Source: Gammaproteobacteria bacterium (lineage in GTDB: Bacteria; Pseudomonadota; Gammaproteobacteria; Burkholderiales; Burkholderiaceae_C). From it: DNA of 64,000 bases. Under the pieces are notes generated by a model. That model saw only the letters and a program-made list of their open reading frames with translations, did not search any database and was not told the DNA's origin. Position numbers and translations under genes: made by a program. Location: contig JAHIYE010000020.1 of assembly GCA_018815325.1 (NCBI GenBank), positions 1 through 64,000 of the forward strand, read 5' to 3'. This document shows, in pieces, positions 41,155-49,217 of this stretch (the first letter of the stretch is position 1; every line of letters starts with the position of its first letter).

Positions 41155-42002
41155 GACTGCGCCTCCCGCTCCAGTTGCGCGGGCTGGTGCGGCCGGCGCA
41201 GCGAGGAGACGTCGTCGATCGAGCCAAGGTAGGCCTCGACGACCGCCGGGTTGGTCTGCACCTCGCGTGGTGTGCCCATGGCGAGTACCTCGCCCTGGTT
41301 CATGGCCAGCACGCGGTCGGACACCTTGGAGACCAGCGACATGTCGTGCTCCACCATCAGCACGGTGATGCCCAGGTCGTTCTTGATGTCCTGGATCCAG
41401 AAAGCCATGTCATCGGTTTCCTCCACGTTGAGACCGGAGGAGGGCTCGTCGAGCAGCAGCAGCTGCGGCTCGGTACACAGCGCACGGGCCAGCTCCACCA
41501 CCTTGCGCACGCCATAGGGCAGGCCGGCGACATAGGCATCGCGGTAGTGCTGCAGGTCGAGGAAGTCGATGATCTGCTCCACTTTCTCGCGCGCCTGGAT
41601 TTCGGCCTGGCGGGTCTTGCGGGTGAAGAAGATTTCGCTCCAGAGGCCGGTCTGCCGGTGCGTGTGGCGACCGATCAGCAGGTTGTGCAGCACGGTGGCG
41701 TGCTCGAACAGTTCGATGTTCTGGAAGGTACGGGCAATGCCAAGCTCGGCAATCTTGTGCGGCGGCTGCTCGGTCAGGCGCTGGCCCTTGAAATCAATCT
41801 CGCCGAGCGTGGGGTTGTAGATGCGGCTGATGAGGTTGAACACCGTGGTCTTGCCAGCACCGTTGGGGCCGATGAGGGTGAACACCTCGCCCGGCATGAC
41901 ATCGAAGCTGACATCGTTGACTGCCAGCACGCCGCCGAAGCGCACGCTGATGTTGCGGGCCGACAGCAGCGGGGTGTGGGCTGTGGAGGGAGCCTGGGGC
42001 AT
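41151..42002 (-). CDS. livG: ABC transporter ATPase, LivG type (system 3)
   Basis: 283 residues from MPQAPSTAHT at 42002. The frame remains open for 28 codons more, but those are translated from the GC-rich repeat at 42014-42086 and are unlikely to be real. Motifs: GPNGAGKTT, GLPYGVRKVVELARALC (a modified signature), [15 protein letters not shown] and VEHDMSLV. A coiled, charged stretch KTRQAEIQAREKVEQII lies in the LivG-specific insert. Confidence 0.88.
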   Translation of the reverse strand: MPQAPSTAHTPLLSARNISVRFGGVLAVNDVSFDVMPGEVFTLIGPNGAGKTTVFNLISRIYNPTLGEIDFKGQRLTEQPPHKIAELGIARTFQNIELFEHATVLHNLLIGRHTHRQTGLWSEIFFTRKTRQAEIQAREKVEQIIDFLDLQHYRDAYVAGLPYGVRKVVELARALCTEPQLLLLDEPSSGLNVEETDDMAFWIQDIKNDLGITVLMVEHDMSLVSKVSDRVLAMNQGEVLAMGTPREVQTNPAVVEAYLGSIDDVSSLRRPHQPAQLEREAQS

Positions 42003-42013
42003 GAAATTTCCCG

Positions 42014-42086
42014 ACGGGCCGCCCCTAGGGAAATTAGCCCCCTCGGGGGGCAGCGTAGTACTCGCAGTGACAAGCGTGGGGGTCAT
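42014..42086 (+). repeat. Short GC-rich dispersed repeat, copy 3
   Basis: Same framework and orientation as 10839-10908: CGGGCCGCCCCTAGGG, then CCCCCTCGGGGGGCAG, CGCAGTGACAAGCGTGGGGG. It separates livM from livG. Confidence 0.8.
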
Positions 42087-43159
42087 TTGAGTCGATCAGA
42101 TTTCTGGAAGGTCTTCTGGCGTTTGAACATGCCCTTGCGGTAGAAGGGAAAGGTCTGCAGGTAGGTGCGCACCTTGACCCAGCGGCCATAAATACCCAGG
42201 GGCTCGAACAGCACAAAGGCGATCAGCACCATGCCGTAGACCACACCCTGCAGGCCCGGCGCCTGCCCGATGGTGGCGGGCAGGTAGTCCTTCACTAGCG
42301 CGATGGCCTGTGGCATGGAGATCAGGAAGATGGCGCCCAGAAACGCGCCGTGCACCGAACCCACACCACCCACCACGATCATCAGCAGCAGGTCGATCGA
42401 CTGCAGGATGTTGAACTGGTCCGGCGAGATGAACTGCAGCTTGTGCGCATACAAGGCACCCGCAACGCCAGCCAGTGCGGCGGAGAGCGCGAAGGACAGC
42501 GTCTTGTAGCGGGCCAGGTGGATGCCCATGCTCTGCGCGGAAATTTCGGAATCGCGGATGGCCACAAAGGCGCGACCCGTGGAGGAACGCAGTATGTTGA
42601 GAATGGCGAGCGTCGACAACACCGCGAGCAACAGGCAGAGGAAATAAAAGCCCGCCTCACTGTCGATCTTCCAGCCGAAGATATTCGGGTCCTTGAGGTG
42701 CATGCCGGCATTGCCGCCCGTGACCGACTCCCAGCGTGCAAACACCTCCTCGACGATGAAGCCGAAGGACAGCGTGGCCATGCCCAGGTAAATGCCCTTC
42801 ACGCGCAGCGCGGGCAGGCCCACGATCACCCCGACCGCTGCCGACAGCGCGGCTGCGCACAGCAGCGCAATCGGGAACGGCAGGCCGGCCCCCGTCATGA
42901 CAGCCTGGGTGTAGGCACCCACGCCGAGAAAGGCCGCATGGCCCAGCGAGAACAGGCCGGTGAAGCCGGCCAGCAGCATCAGGCCAAGGCCGGCGATGGC
43001 GTAGATCAGGATGAAGGTCAGCTGCGCCAGCCAGTATTCGGTGAACAGCCAGGGCGCGGCGAGCAGCAGCAGCATGAGCACGCTGTACCAGAACACCTGG
43101 CCGCCGTGCTTGGCAAGCCGGATATCCTGCCCGTAGTCGGTCTTGAAGATAAAACGCAT
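42083..43159 (-). CDS. livM: ABC transporter permease, LivM type (system 3)
   Basis: 358 residues, about nine membrane helices, with LAGFTGLFSLGHAAFLGVGAY and LRVKGIYLGMATLSFGFI, both LivM hallmarks, and IVVGGVGSVHGAFLGAIFL near the end. It begins 6 bases after livH. The last codons run into the edge of repeat copy 3. Confidence 0.9.
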   Translation of the reverse strand: MRFIFKTDYGQDIRLAKHGGQVFWYSVLMLLLLAAPWLFTEYWLAQLTFILIYAIAGLGLMLLAGFTGLFSLGHAAFLGVGAYTQAVMTGAGLPFPIALLCAAALSAAVGVIVGLPALRVKGIYLGMATLSFGFIVEEVFARWESVTGGNAGMHLKDPNIFGWKIDSEAGFYFLCLLLAVLSTLAILNILRSSTGRAFVAIRDSEISAQSMGIHLARYKTLSFALSAALAGVAGALYAHKLQFISPDQFNILQSIDLLLMIVVGGVGSVHGAFLGAIFLISMPQAIALVKDYLPATIGQAPGLQGVVYGMVLIAFVLFEPLGIYGRWVKVRTYLQTFPFYRKGMFKRQKTFQKSDRLK

Positions 43160-43165
43160 GGCGGC

Positions 43166-44041
43166 TTAGACCTTTTTCCGGAGTTTTTCGCCAAACAGGC
43201 CGCTGGGCTTGACCATCAGCATGATGAGTACGACCACATAGGCGGCGATGTCCTTGAAGCCATCGGCCAGGTAAAAGCCCGAGAGCGATTCGACGATGCC
43301 GATGATGAGGCCACCCACGATGGCCCCGGGCAGGCTGCCGAAGCCCCCCACCACCGCGGCCGGGAAGGCCTTAAGGCCGATGAAGCCCATGTTCGCGTGC
43401 ACAAAGGTGATGGGCGCCAGCAGCAGGCCGGCGATGGCGGCCACCGCCGAGGCCAGGCCCCACACGAGGCCGTTGAGCCGCTTGACGGGAATGCCCATGT
43501 AATACGCGGCCAGCTGGTTCTGCGAGGAGGCCTGCATCGCGATGCCGAGCTTGCTGTACTTGAAGAGCGCAAACAGCAGCAGGCACAGCACGGCGGTGGC
43601 GCCGATGACGGCCATCTGCTCCACATTGAGAATGAGGCCGCCAAGGCGCCAGATCTCGTCCTTGTAGGGCACGGGCAGGGTGTGGGTCTCGGTGCCGATG
43701 CCGGGGATCATGGTGATCAGGCCGCGCGCGGTGTAGCCCACGCCGATGGTCAGCATCACGATGGAAAACGCGGGCTGGCCCAGGATGGGGCGGATCACCA
43801 GCCGCTCCAGCAGCACACCGAACAGTGCCATGGCTACGAGGGTGCTGAGCACAGCCAGCCAGTAAGGAAAACCAAAGAAGGTCATGCAGGCCAGGCCGCC
43901 GAAAGCGCCCAGCATCATGAGCTCGCCCTGCGCGAAGCTCACGGTCTCGGTGGCCTTGTAGATCAGCACAAAGCCCAGGGCAATCAGCCCATAGATGCAG
44001 CCCTGGGCGATGCCGCTGATGATCAATTGCAATAACAGCAC
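43166..44041 (-). CDS. livH: ABC transporter permease, LivH type (system 3)
   Basis: 291 residues with ISGIAQGCIYGLIALGFVLI, the FAQGELMMLGAFGGL turn and AVVGGFGSLPGAIVGGL, as in other LivH proteins. It is the first gene of the minus-strand operon, and its ATG is only 16 bases from the operator at 44058-44087, so a repressor bound there would block its promoter or early transcription. Confidence 0.9.
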   Translation of the reverse strand: MLLLQLIISGIAQGCIYGLIALGFVLIYKATETVSFAQGELMMLGAFGGLACMTFFGFPYWLAVLSTLVAMALFGVLLERLVIRPILGQPAFSIVMLTIGVGYTARGLITMIPGIGTETHTLPVPYKDEIWRLGGLILNVEQMAVIGATAVLCLLLFALFKYSKLGIAMQASSQNQLAAYYMGIPVKRLNGLVWGLASAVAAIAGLLLAPITFVHANMGFIGLKAFPAAVVGGFGSLPGAIVGGLIIGIVESLSGFYLADGFKDIAAYVVVLIMLMVKPSGLFGEKLRKKV

Positions 44042-44057
44042 TTTTGCTCCACAATCA

Positions 44058-44087
44058 ATTTTTACAAAGCGTCTGCTTGGTAAAAAT
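44058..44087. promoter_or_regulatory. Operator, copy 2 (predicted TetR/AtuR-like site)
   Basis: Inverted repeat with outer arms ATTTTTAC and GTAAAAAT and inner AAGC / GCTT around GTCT. Aligned with 9134-9167 it keeps the TTTTTA-CA-AAGC-N4-GCTT-G-N-TAAAAATAA pattern. It lies between livH (minus) and the AtuA-like gene (plus). Confidence 0.85.
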
Positions 44088-44165
44088 AATTTACCATCTG
44101 AAAAATCGGGTCAACAGGTTTCTCATCCTGCGAACCCTCTCCCGAATGATCTTGAGCTGCAGTCA

Positions 44166-45563
44166 ATGAAAAAATCAATCCGGGTTGGTGCGGGGCTGGG
44201 TTTCTACGGAGATGCGTGGGAGCCGGTGCGCGCCAGCATTGAACACGGTGGCGTGCAGTACATCGCGAGCGACCACCTGGCCGAGCTCACGCTGGCCATC
44301 CTGCAGAAGGACCTGCAACGCGACGCTACGCTGGGCTATGCCCGCGATGTGCTGCCCCTGCTCATGCAGCTGTGGCCCGCCATGCAGCAGCGGGGCGTGC
44401 GTTTTGTCTGCAATGCGGGCGGGCTCAACCCGGCCGGGGCCGGCGCAGCGGTGCGCGCGGCTTTTGCCGCCAAGGGCTGGCAGGCCCGCGTCGCCGTGGT
44501 GACAGGCGACGATGTGCTGCCACAACTCGGGGCACACAAGCCGGCGCACCTGTTTGATGGCCGCAGTTTTGAGAGCGTGCGCGAGCGCATGGTGTTCGCC
44601 AATGCCTACCTTGGCGCACGCCCCATCGTGGATGCGCTGGCACAGGGGGCCGACATCGTGATCACCGGCCGCGTGGCCGACGCGGCGCTGTTTCTGGCGC
44701 CGCTGGTGCATGAATTCGGCTGGCGGCTCGGCGAGGAAGCAGGGCCGGCGCTGACGCAGACCGAGCTGGACCGCCTCGCCCAGGGCCTGGCCGTGGGCCA
44801 TTTGCTTGAATGCTCGGGGCAGGGCAGCGGCGGCAACTTCGGCAGTGCACAGGCCTGGCGGGACATTCCCGACCTGGCCCATATCGGTTACCCGATTGCC
44901 GAGGTCAGCGAAGACGGAGAAGCGCTCATCACCAAGGCGCCGGGCACGGGCGGGCGCATCAACTTCGATACCGTGCGCCAGCAGCTGCTCTACGAGGTGC
45001 ACGACCCCAGCCGCTATCTCTCGCCCGATGTGGTGCTTGATCTCTCTACCGTCAAGCTGGAGGACCTGGGGCAGGATCGGGTGCGCCTCACTGGCGCCAC
45101 GGGGCACCCGCGCCCGGAGCGGCTCAAGCTGGTGGGCGGCTACCGCGATGGCTTCAAGGCCGAGGTGAGCTGGGGCTTCAGCTGGCCCGATGCCTACGAG
45201 AAAGCCCTGGCGGCGGTCGAGATGGTCAAGACACAGCTGGCCGACAAGCGCATGTCGCATGAGGAGCTGTTCATTGAATTCCCGGGCTTGAACTCTGCGC
45301 ACGGTGTACTGGCGCCGATGCCGGCACCGGAGGCGCTGGCCGAGCTCAACGAGGTCTGGGTGCGCATGGTGCTGATGACGAAAGACAAGAAAGTGGCCGA
45401 CGGGTTTGGTCGCCTGTTCCCCTGGATGGCACTCAGCGGGCCGGCCTATACCTGTGGTTTTCACGGCCTGCACAACAGCAGCGAGCTGCTGGGTATCTGG
45501 CCTGCGCTGATCGAGCGGGCACGGGTGGAGCCCAACATTCGGGTGGAGGTGATGGACACATGA
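44166..45563 (+). CDS. AtuA-like protein (DUF1446), large part
   Basis: 465 residues from the ATG at 44166; the frame opens earlier but passes through the operator. It has the DUF1446 pattern: GAGLGFYGDAWEP near the start, VCNAGGLNPAG, VITGRVADAALFLAPL, HLLECSGQGSGGNFGS and the end FHGLHNSSELLGIWPALI. AtuA is essential for growth on citronellol in Pseudomonas, but its reaction is not established. Here the C-terminal domain is a separate gene that overlaps by four bases (ATGA). Confidence 0.85.
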   Translation: MKKSIRVGAGLGFYGDAWEPVRASIEHGGVQYIASDHLAELTLAILQKDLQRDATLGYARDVLPLLMQLWPAMQQRGVRFVCNAGGLNPAGAGAAVRAAFAAKGWQARVAVVTGDDVLPQLGAHKPAHLFDGRSFESVRERMVFANAYLGARPIVDALAQGADIVITGRVADAALFLAPLVHEFGWRLGEEAGPALTQTELDRLAQGLAVGHLLECSGQGSGGNFGSAQAWRDIPDLAHIGYPIAEVSEDGEALITKAPGTGGRINFDTVRQQLLYEVHDPSRYLSPDVVLDLSTVKLEDLGQDRVRLTGATGHPRPERLKLVGGYRDGFKAEVSWGFSWPDAYEKALAAVEMVKTQLADKRMSHEELFIEFPGLNSAHGVLAPMPAPEALAELNEVWVRMVLMTKDKKVADGFGRLFPWMALSGPAYTCGFHGLHNSSELLGIWPALIERARVEPNIRVEVMDT

Positions 45564-45952
45564 GCAAGACAGACATGGAAAAGGTTCAGCTCGTGCGGCT
45601 GGCCCATGCGCGCAGCGGCGACAAGGCCGACTGGGTGGACTTTGGCCTGTTCGCGTGGAATGAGGCGGGCTACCAGCTGCTGGCGCGCGAGGTCACGGCC
45701 GCGCGCGTGCAGGCCCACTTCACGCCCTGGCTGCCGGGCCGGGTGGAATGCTGGCAGTTGCCGAATATCCTCGCCATGAAGCTCGTGCTGCACGACGCAC
45801 TGCAGGGCGGCAGCGCACGCAACCTGCGGCTGGACAACCTGGGCAAGTCGATGGCGGGTGCCCTGCTGCGCATGGAGATTGAGGTCACGGCCGAGGAGCT
45901 GGCGCATTGCCTGGCCACACCGCGCGTGGGCTGGTGGGGGGACGCAGTATGA
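45560..45952 (+). CDS. AtuA-like C-terminal (ferredoxin-fold) domain as a separate protein
   Basis: 130 residues beginning VQLVRLAHARSGDKADWVDFG after a short N-terminus, then LPNILAMKLVLHDALQGG and LDNLGKSMAGALLRMEIEV. These correspond to the C-terminal domain of full-length AtuA-type proteins. It overlaps the larger AtuA-like gene and the following hydratase gene by ATGA each, so all three are probably made in fixed ratio and the two AtuA parts likely associate. Confidence 0.82.
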   Translation: MSKTDMEKVQLVRLAHARSGDKADWVDFGLFAWNEAGYQLLAREVTAARVQAHFTPWLPGRVECWQLPNILAMKLVLHDALQGGSARNLRLDNLGKSMAGALLRMEIEVTAEELAHCLATPRVGWWGDAV

Positions 45953-46755
45953 CAGTGAGCGTGGAAAAGCTGGGCGAGGTAACGCTGGTCACGCTCGCGC
46001 GGCCCGAGGTGCGCAACGCGGTGGACGCCGCGCATGCGCGCGAGCTGTATGAAGCCTTCCTGGCTTTCGAGGCCGACGCCACGGCCCGGGTGGCGGTGTT
46101 TCATGGTGCGCACGGGCACTTTTGTGCCGGCTGGGATTTGCAGGCGGGCGCGAAGCTGCTTGATGCCCCCCCGACCGATGACCCGAACGGGTTGGCCGCG
46201 CTCGAATTCAAGGTCGAGGATGTGCAGCCGCCGGGTCCCATGGGGCCGTCACGCCTGCAGCTGTCCAAGCCCGTGATCGCGGCGGTGAGCGGAGCGGCCG
46301 TGGCCGGCGGCATGGAACTCGCCCTGTGGTGTGACATGCGGGTGCTGGAGGCCGATGCCTATTTTGGTGTTTACTGCCGGCGCTTCGGCGTGCCCCTGAT
46401 CGACGGCGGTACGGTGCGCCTGCCGCGCCTCATCGGCATGGGCCATGCGATGGACCTGATCCTGACCGGGCGCAAGGTGGAGGCCGCCGAGGCCTTGCAG
46501 ATGGGCTTGTGCAACCGCGTGGTGCCCACAGGCACGGCGCGCGAGGCGGCCATCGCGCTGGCGCAGCAGCTGGCGCGGTTTCCGCAGCCCACCATGCTGG
46601 CAGACCGCCAGAGCGCCTATGCGCAGTGGGATTTGCCGCTGGCGCAGGCCCTGCATCAGGAGTGGGAGCGCGGCAAACATTGCATTGCCGAGGGGCTGCA
46701 AGGGGCCGCGCGCTTTGCCTCAGGCGAAGGGCGTCATGGCGATTTCAAGAGCTAA
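45949..46755 (+). CDS. Enoyl-CoA hydratase/isomerase family protein
   Basis: 268-residue crotonase with oxyanion loops HGHFCAGWDLQAGAKL and SGAAVAGGMELALWCDMRV and the following FGVYCRRFGVPLIDGGTVRLP. That VYCRRFGVPL variant is typical of a subgroup of uncharacterised crotonases. It differs from the hydratase at 13799-14587, so the pathway has two hydratase/isomerase steps or one of them acts on side products. The stop is followed at once by a dispersed repeat. Confidence 0.85.
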   Translation: MTVSVEKLGEVTLVTLARPEVRNAVDAAHARELYEAFLAFEADATARVAVFHGAHGHFCAGWDLQAGAKLLDAPPTDDPNGLAALEFKVEDVQPPGPMGPSRLQLSKPVIAAVSGAAVAGGMELALWCDMRVLEADAYFGVYCRRFGVPLIDGGTVRLPRLIGMGHAMDLILTGRKVEAAEALQMGLCNRVVPTGTAREAAIALAQQLARFPQPTMLADRQSAYAQWDLPLAQALHQEWERGKHCIAEGLQGAARFASGEGRHGDFKS

Positions 46756-46812
46756 ATCGGCCTCCAGCCCTTGCTGCGAAAGCGCAAGTAGCTACTGAAA
46801 CTATAGCAATCA
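46754..46812 (+). repeat. Dispersed 60-bp repeat, intergenic copy
   Basis: Begins AAATCGGCCTCCAGCCCTT, continues AAAGCGCAAGTAGCTACTG and ends ACTATAGCAATCAG. It aligns along its length with the copy inside the carboxyltransferase gene (11721-11780). It fills the space between the hydratase and the convergent thioesterase gene. Confidence 0.75.
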
Positions 46813-47229
46813 GGCGGCGGGCCGGGACGGTATGGGGCGCGGCTTGCCATTGTCGTCAATCGCCACATAGGTCAGGCTGGCTTCGGTGACCTTGATGTAC
46901 TGGCCCTGGCTGCGAAAGCGCTCGGCATAGACCTCTACCTTCACCGTCATCGAGGTGCGACCGATGCGCACCATGGTGGCGAAGAAGGAGAGGATGTCGC
47001 CGACCCGCACCGGCTGCTTGAAGATGAACTCATTGACCGCCACCGTGGCCATGCGGCCATCGGCATAGCGCGCGGGCAAGACCGAGCCGGCCAGATCGAC
47101 CTGGGCCATGACCCAGCCGCCGAAGATGTCGCCATTGGCATTGCAGTCGGCCGGCATGGGGATGACCTTGAGAACCAGCTCGTGGTCGGTGGGCATGTGG
47201 ACTTCGTGGACGCGTGAATCTTCGGACAT
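46810..47229 (-). CDS. Acyl-CoA thioesterase, YciA/ACOT type
   Basis: 139 residues from the ATG at 47229. The hotdog motif reads PADCNANGDIFGGWVMAQVD, with the N-x2-G-D-x-F-G-G-W pattern of YciA, where the Asp is catalytic. The strand KPVRVGD-like segment is FKQPVRVGDILSF. The C-terminus is enriched in Pro/Arg. It hydrolyses a range of acyl-CoA esters and is probably general, with no need to belong to the atu regulon. It is divergent from the ABC exporter gene by 40 bases. Confidence 0.9.
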   Translation of the reverse strand: MSEDSRVHEVHMPTDHELVLKVIPMPADCNANGDIFGGWVMAQVDLAGSVLPARYADGRMATVAVNEFIFKQPVRVGDILSFFATMVRIGRTSMTVKVEVYAERFRSQGQYIKVTEASLTYVAIDDNGKPRPIPSRPAA

Positions 47230-47269
47230 GGGCACAATCGGGTGATGACAACAAACCAGATTGTGCTCC

Positions 47270-49102
47270 ATGCGACAGCGCGGTGAAACGAGTTCCCAGG
47301 CCCTTCCCGGCACGCCGGCAGCAGGCACAGCGGGGGCAACCCCAGTCAAGAGCGATTGGGCCACGCTGCAGCGCCTGTTTCCCTACCTCTGGCAGTACAA
47401 GTGGCGCGTGATTGCGGCGCTGGTCTTCATGGTGGGGGCCAAGTTGGCCAACGTGGGTGTGCCACTGCTGCTCAAGAACCTGGTGGACAGCATGAACATC
47501 CAGGCTGGCGATGCGCGTGCCCTGCTGGTGGTGCCTGCGGCCCTGCTGGTCGGCTACGGTGCGCTGCGCCTGTGCACCTCGCTGTTCACCGAGCTGCGTG
47601 AGCTGGTGTTTGCCAAAGCCACCGAGGGCGCGACGCGCAGCATCTCGCTGCAGGTGTTTCGCCACCTCCATGCCCTGAGTCTGCGCTTTCACCTGGAGCG
47701 CCAGACCGGCGGCATGACGCGCGACATCGAGCGCGGTACGCGCGGCGTGCACTCGCTGATCTCCTATTCGCTCTACAGCATCATTCCCACCCTGATCGAG
47801 GTCACACTGGTGCTGACGCTGCTGGCGGTGAAGTTCGATGTCTGGTTTGCCGGCATCACCATCATGGCACTGGTGGTCTACATCAGCTTCACGATCACCG
47901 TGACCGAGTGGCGCACGCATTTCCGCCGCCAGATGAATGAGCTGGACTCCACCGCGCACAGCCGGGCGATCGACTCGCTGCTGAATTACGAGACCGTCAA
48001 GTACTTCAACAACGAGGAGTTCGAGGCGCACCGTTACGACGAAAACCTGGAGCGCTACCGGCGCGCGGCGGTCAAGAGCCAGAGTTCCTTGAGCCTGCTC
48101 AATACCGGGCAGCAACTCATCATCTCTGCTGCTCTCGTGGCCATGCTGTGGCGCGCTACCCAGGGCGTGGTGGATGGGCGCATGACACTGGGCGACCTCG
48201 TGATGGTCAACGCCTTCATGATCCAGCTCTACATCCCGCTGAACTTCCTCGGCGTGCTGTACCGCGAGATCAAACAGAGCCTGACCGACCTGGACAAGAT
48301 GTTCACGCTGATGGAGCGTGAGCGCGAGATTGCCGATACGCCCGGTGCACAGGCGCTGGTGCTGCATGCTGCACCCACCCTGAGTTTCGATCATGTGCGC
48401 TTTGCCTACGAGCCGGACCGGGAGATTTTGCATGACGTGAGCTTCGAGATCCCGGCCGGCAAGAAGGTTGCGGTGGTGGGGCCGTCGGGGGCCGGCAAGT
48501 CGACGCTGGCGCGGCTGCTGTTCCGCTTTTATGACGTGCAGGGCGGACACATTCGCATCGATGGCCAGGACATCCGTGAGGTGACCCAGGCCAGCGTGCG
48601 CCAGGCCATCGGCATCGTGCCGCAGGATACCGTGCTGTTCAATGACACGGTTGAATACAACATTGCCTATGGCCGCCCCGGTGCGAGCCGTGCCGAGGTG
48701 GAGGAGGCCGCACGTTCCGCGCATATCCACAACTTCATCAGCGCTACCCCCAAGGGCTATGACACCCTCGTGGGCGAACGCGGCCTCAAACTCTCGGGCG
48801 GCGAGAAGCAGCGCGTGGCGATTGCCCGTACCCTGCTCAAGAATCCTTCCATCCTGATTTTTGACGAGGCGACTTCGGCGCTGGATTCGGCCAATGAACG
48901 TGCGATCCAGGCTGAGTTGCAAAGCGTGGCGAAGAACCGCACCACGCTCGTCATCGCGCACCGCCTGTCCACGGTGGTGGATGCGCACGAGATCCTCGTG
49001 ATGGAGGCCGGGCGCATTGTCGAGCGCGGCTCGCATGCCGGCCTGATGGCGCTGGGCGGGGTCTATGCCCGCATGTGGACGCTGCAGCAAAACGCTGAGT
49101 AG
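47270..49102 (+). CDS. ABC transporter, ATM1/HMT1-type fused permease-ATPase
   Basis: 610 residues: a six-helix type IV exporter membrane domain (about 45-340) and an ATPase domain (about 360-600) with GPSGAGKST, LSGGEKQRVAIARTL and ILIFDEATSALD. The segment LRELVFAKATEGATRSISLQ together with RQTGGMTRDIERGTRG are the hallmarks I know from Atm1-like transporters of mitochondria and proteobacteria, which export glutathione-linked sulfur or metal compounds. I start at the ATG at 47270 and not the TTG three codons earlier. Confidence 0.9.
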   Translation: MRQRGETSSQALPGTPAAGTAGATPVKSDWATLQRLFPYLWQYKWRVIAALVFMVGAKLANVGVPLLLKNLVDSMNIQAGDARALLVVPAALLVGYGALRLCTSLFTELRELVFAKATEGATRSISLQVFRHLHALSLRFHLERQTGGMTRDIERGTRGVHSLISYSLYSIIPTLIEVTLVLTLLAVKFDVWFAGITIMALVVYISFTITVTEWRTHFRRQMNELDSTAHSRAIDSLLNYETVKYFNNEEFEAHRYDENLERYRRAAVKSQSSLSLLNTGQQLIISAALVAMLWRATQGVVDGRMTLGDLVMVNAFMIQLYIPLNFLGVLYREIKQSLTDLDKMFTLMEREREIADTPGAQALVLHAAPTLSFDHVRFAYEPDREILHDVSFEIPAGKKVAVVGPSGAGKSTLARLLFRFYDVQGGHIRIDGQDIREVTQASVRQAIGIVPQDTVLFNDTVEYNIAYGRPGASRAEVEEAARSAHIHNFISATPKGYDTLVGERGLKLSGGEKQRVAIARTLLKNPSILIFDEATSALDSANERAIQAELQSVAKNRTTLVIAHRLSTVVDAHEILVMEAGRIVERGSHAGLMALGGVYARMWTLQQNAE

Positions 49103-49217
49103 CGGGCTGGACTGCCGGTTGCTAAGGGTCCACCCCGATAGAACGCGGGTTTGAGCCGAATTAGTATGGCATCAGGCGCAAACTTCACAATGCGCCAGGA
49201 ACTGGCTCGGCAACTGC

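Noticed and set aside
47030-49090. Very long open frame (686 codons) opposite the ABC exporter
   Set aside because: It mirrors the codons of the real gene in GC-rich DNA, has no recognisable motif, and the exporter on the other strand has all its motifs.
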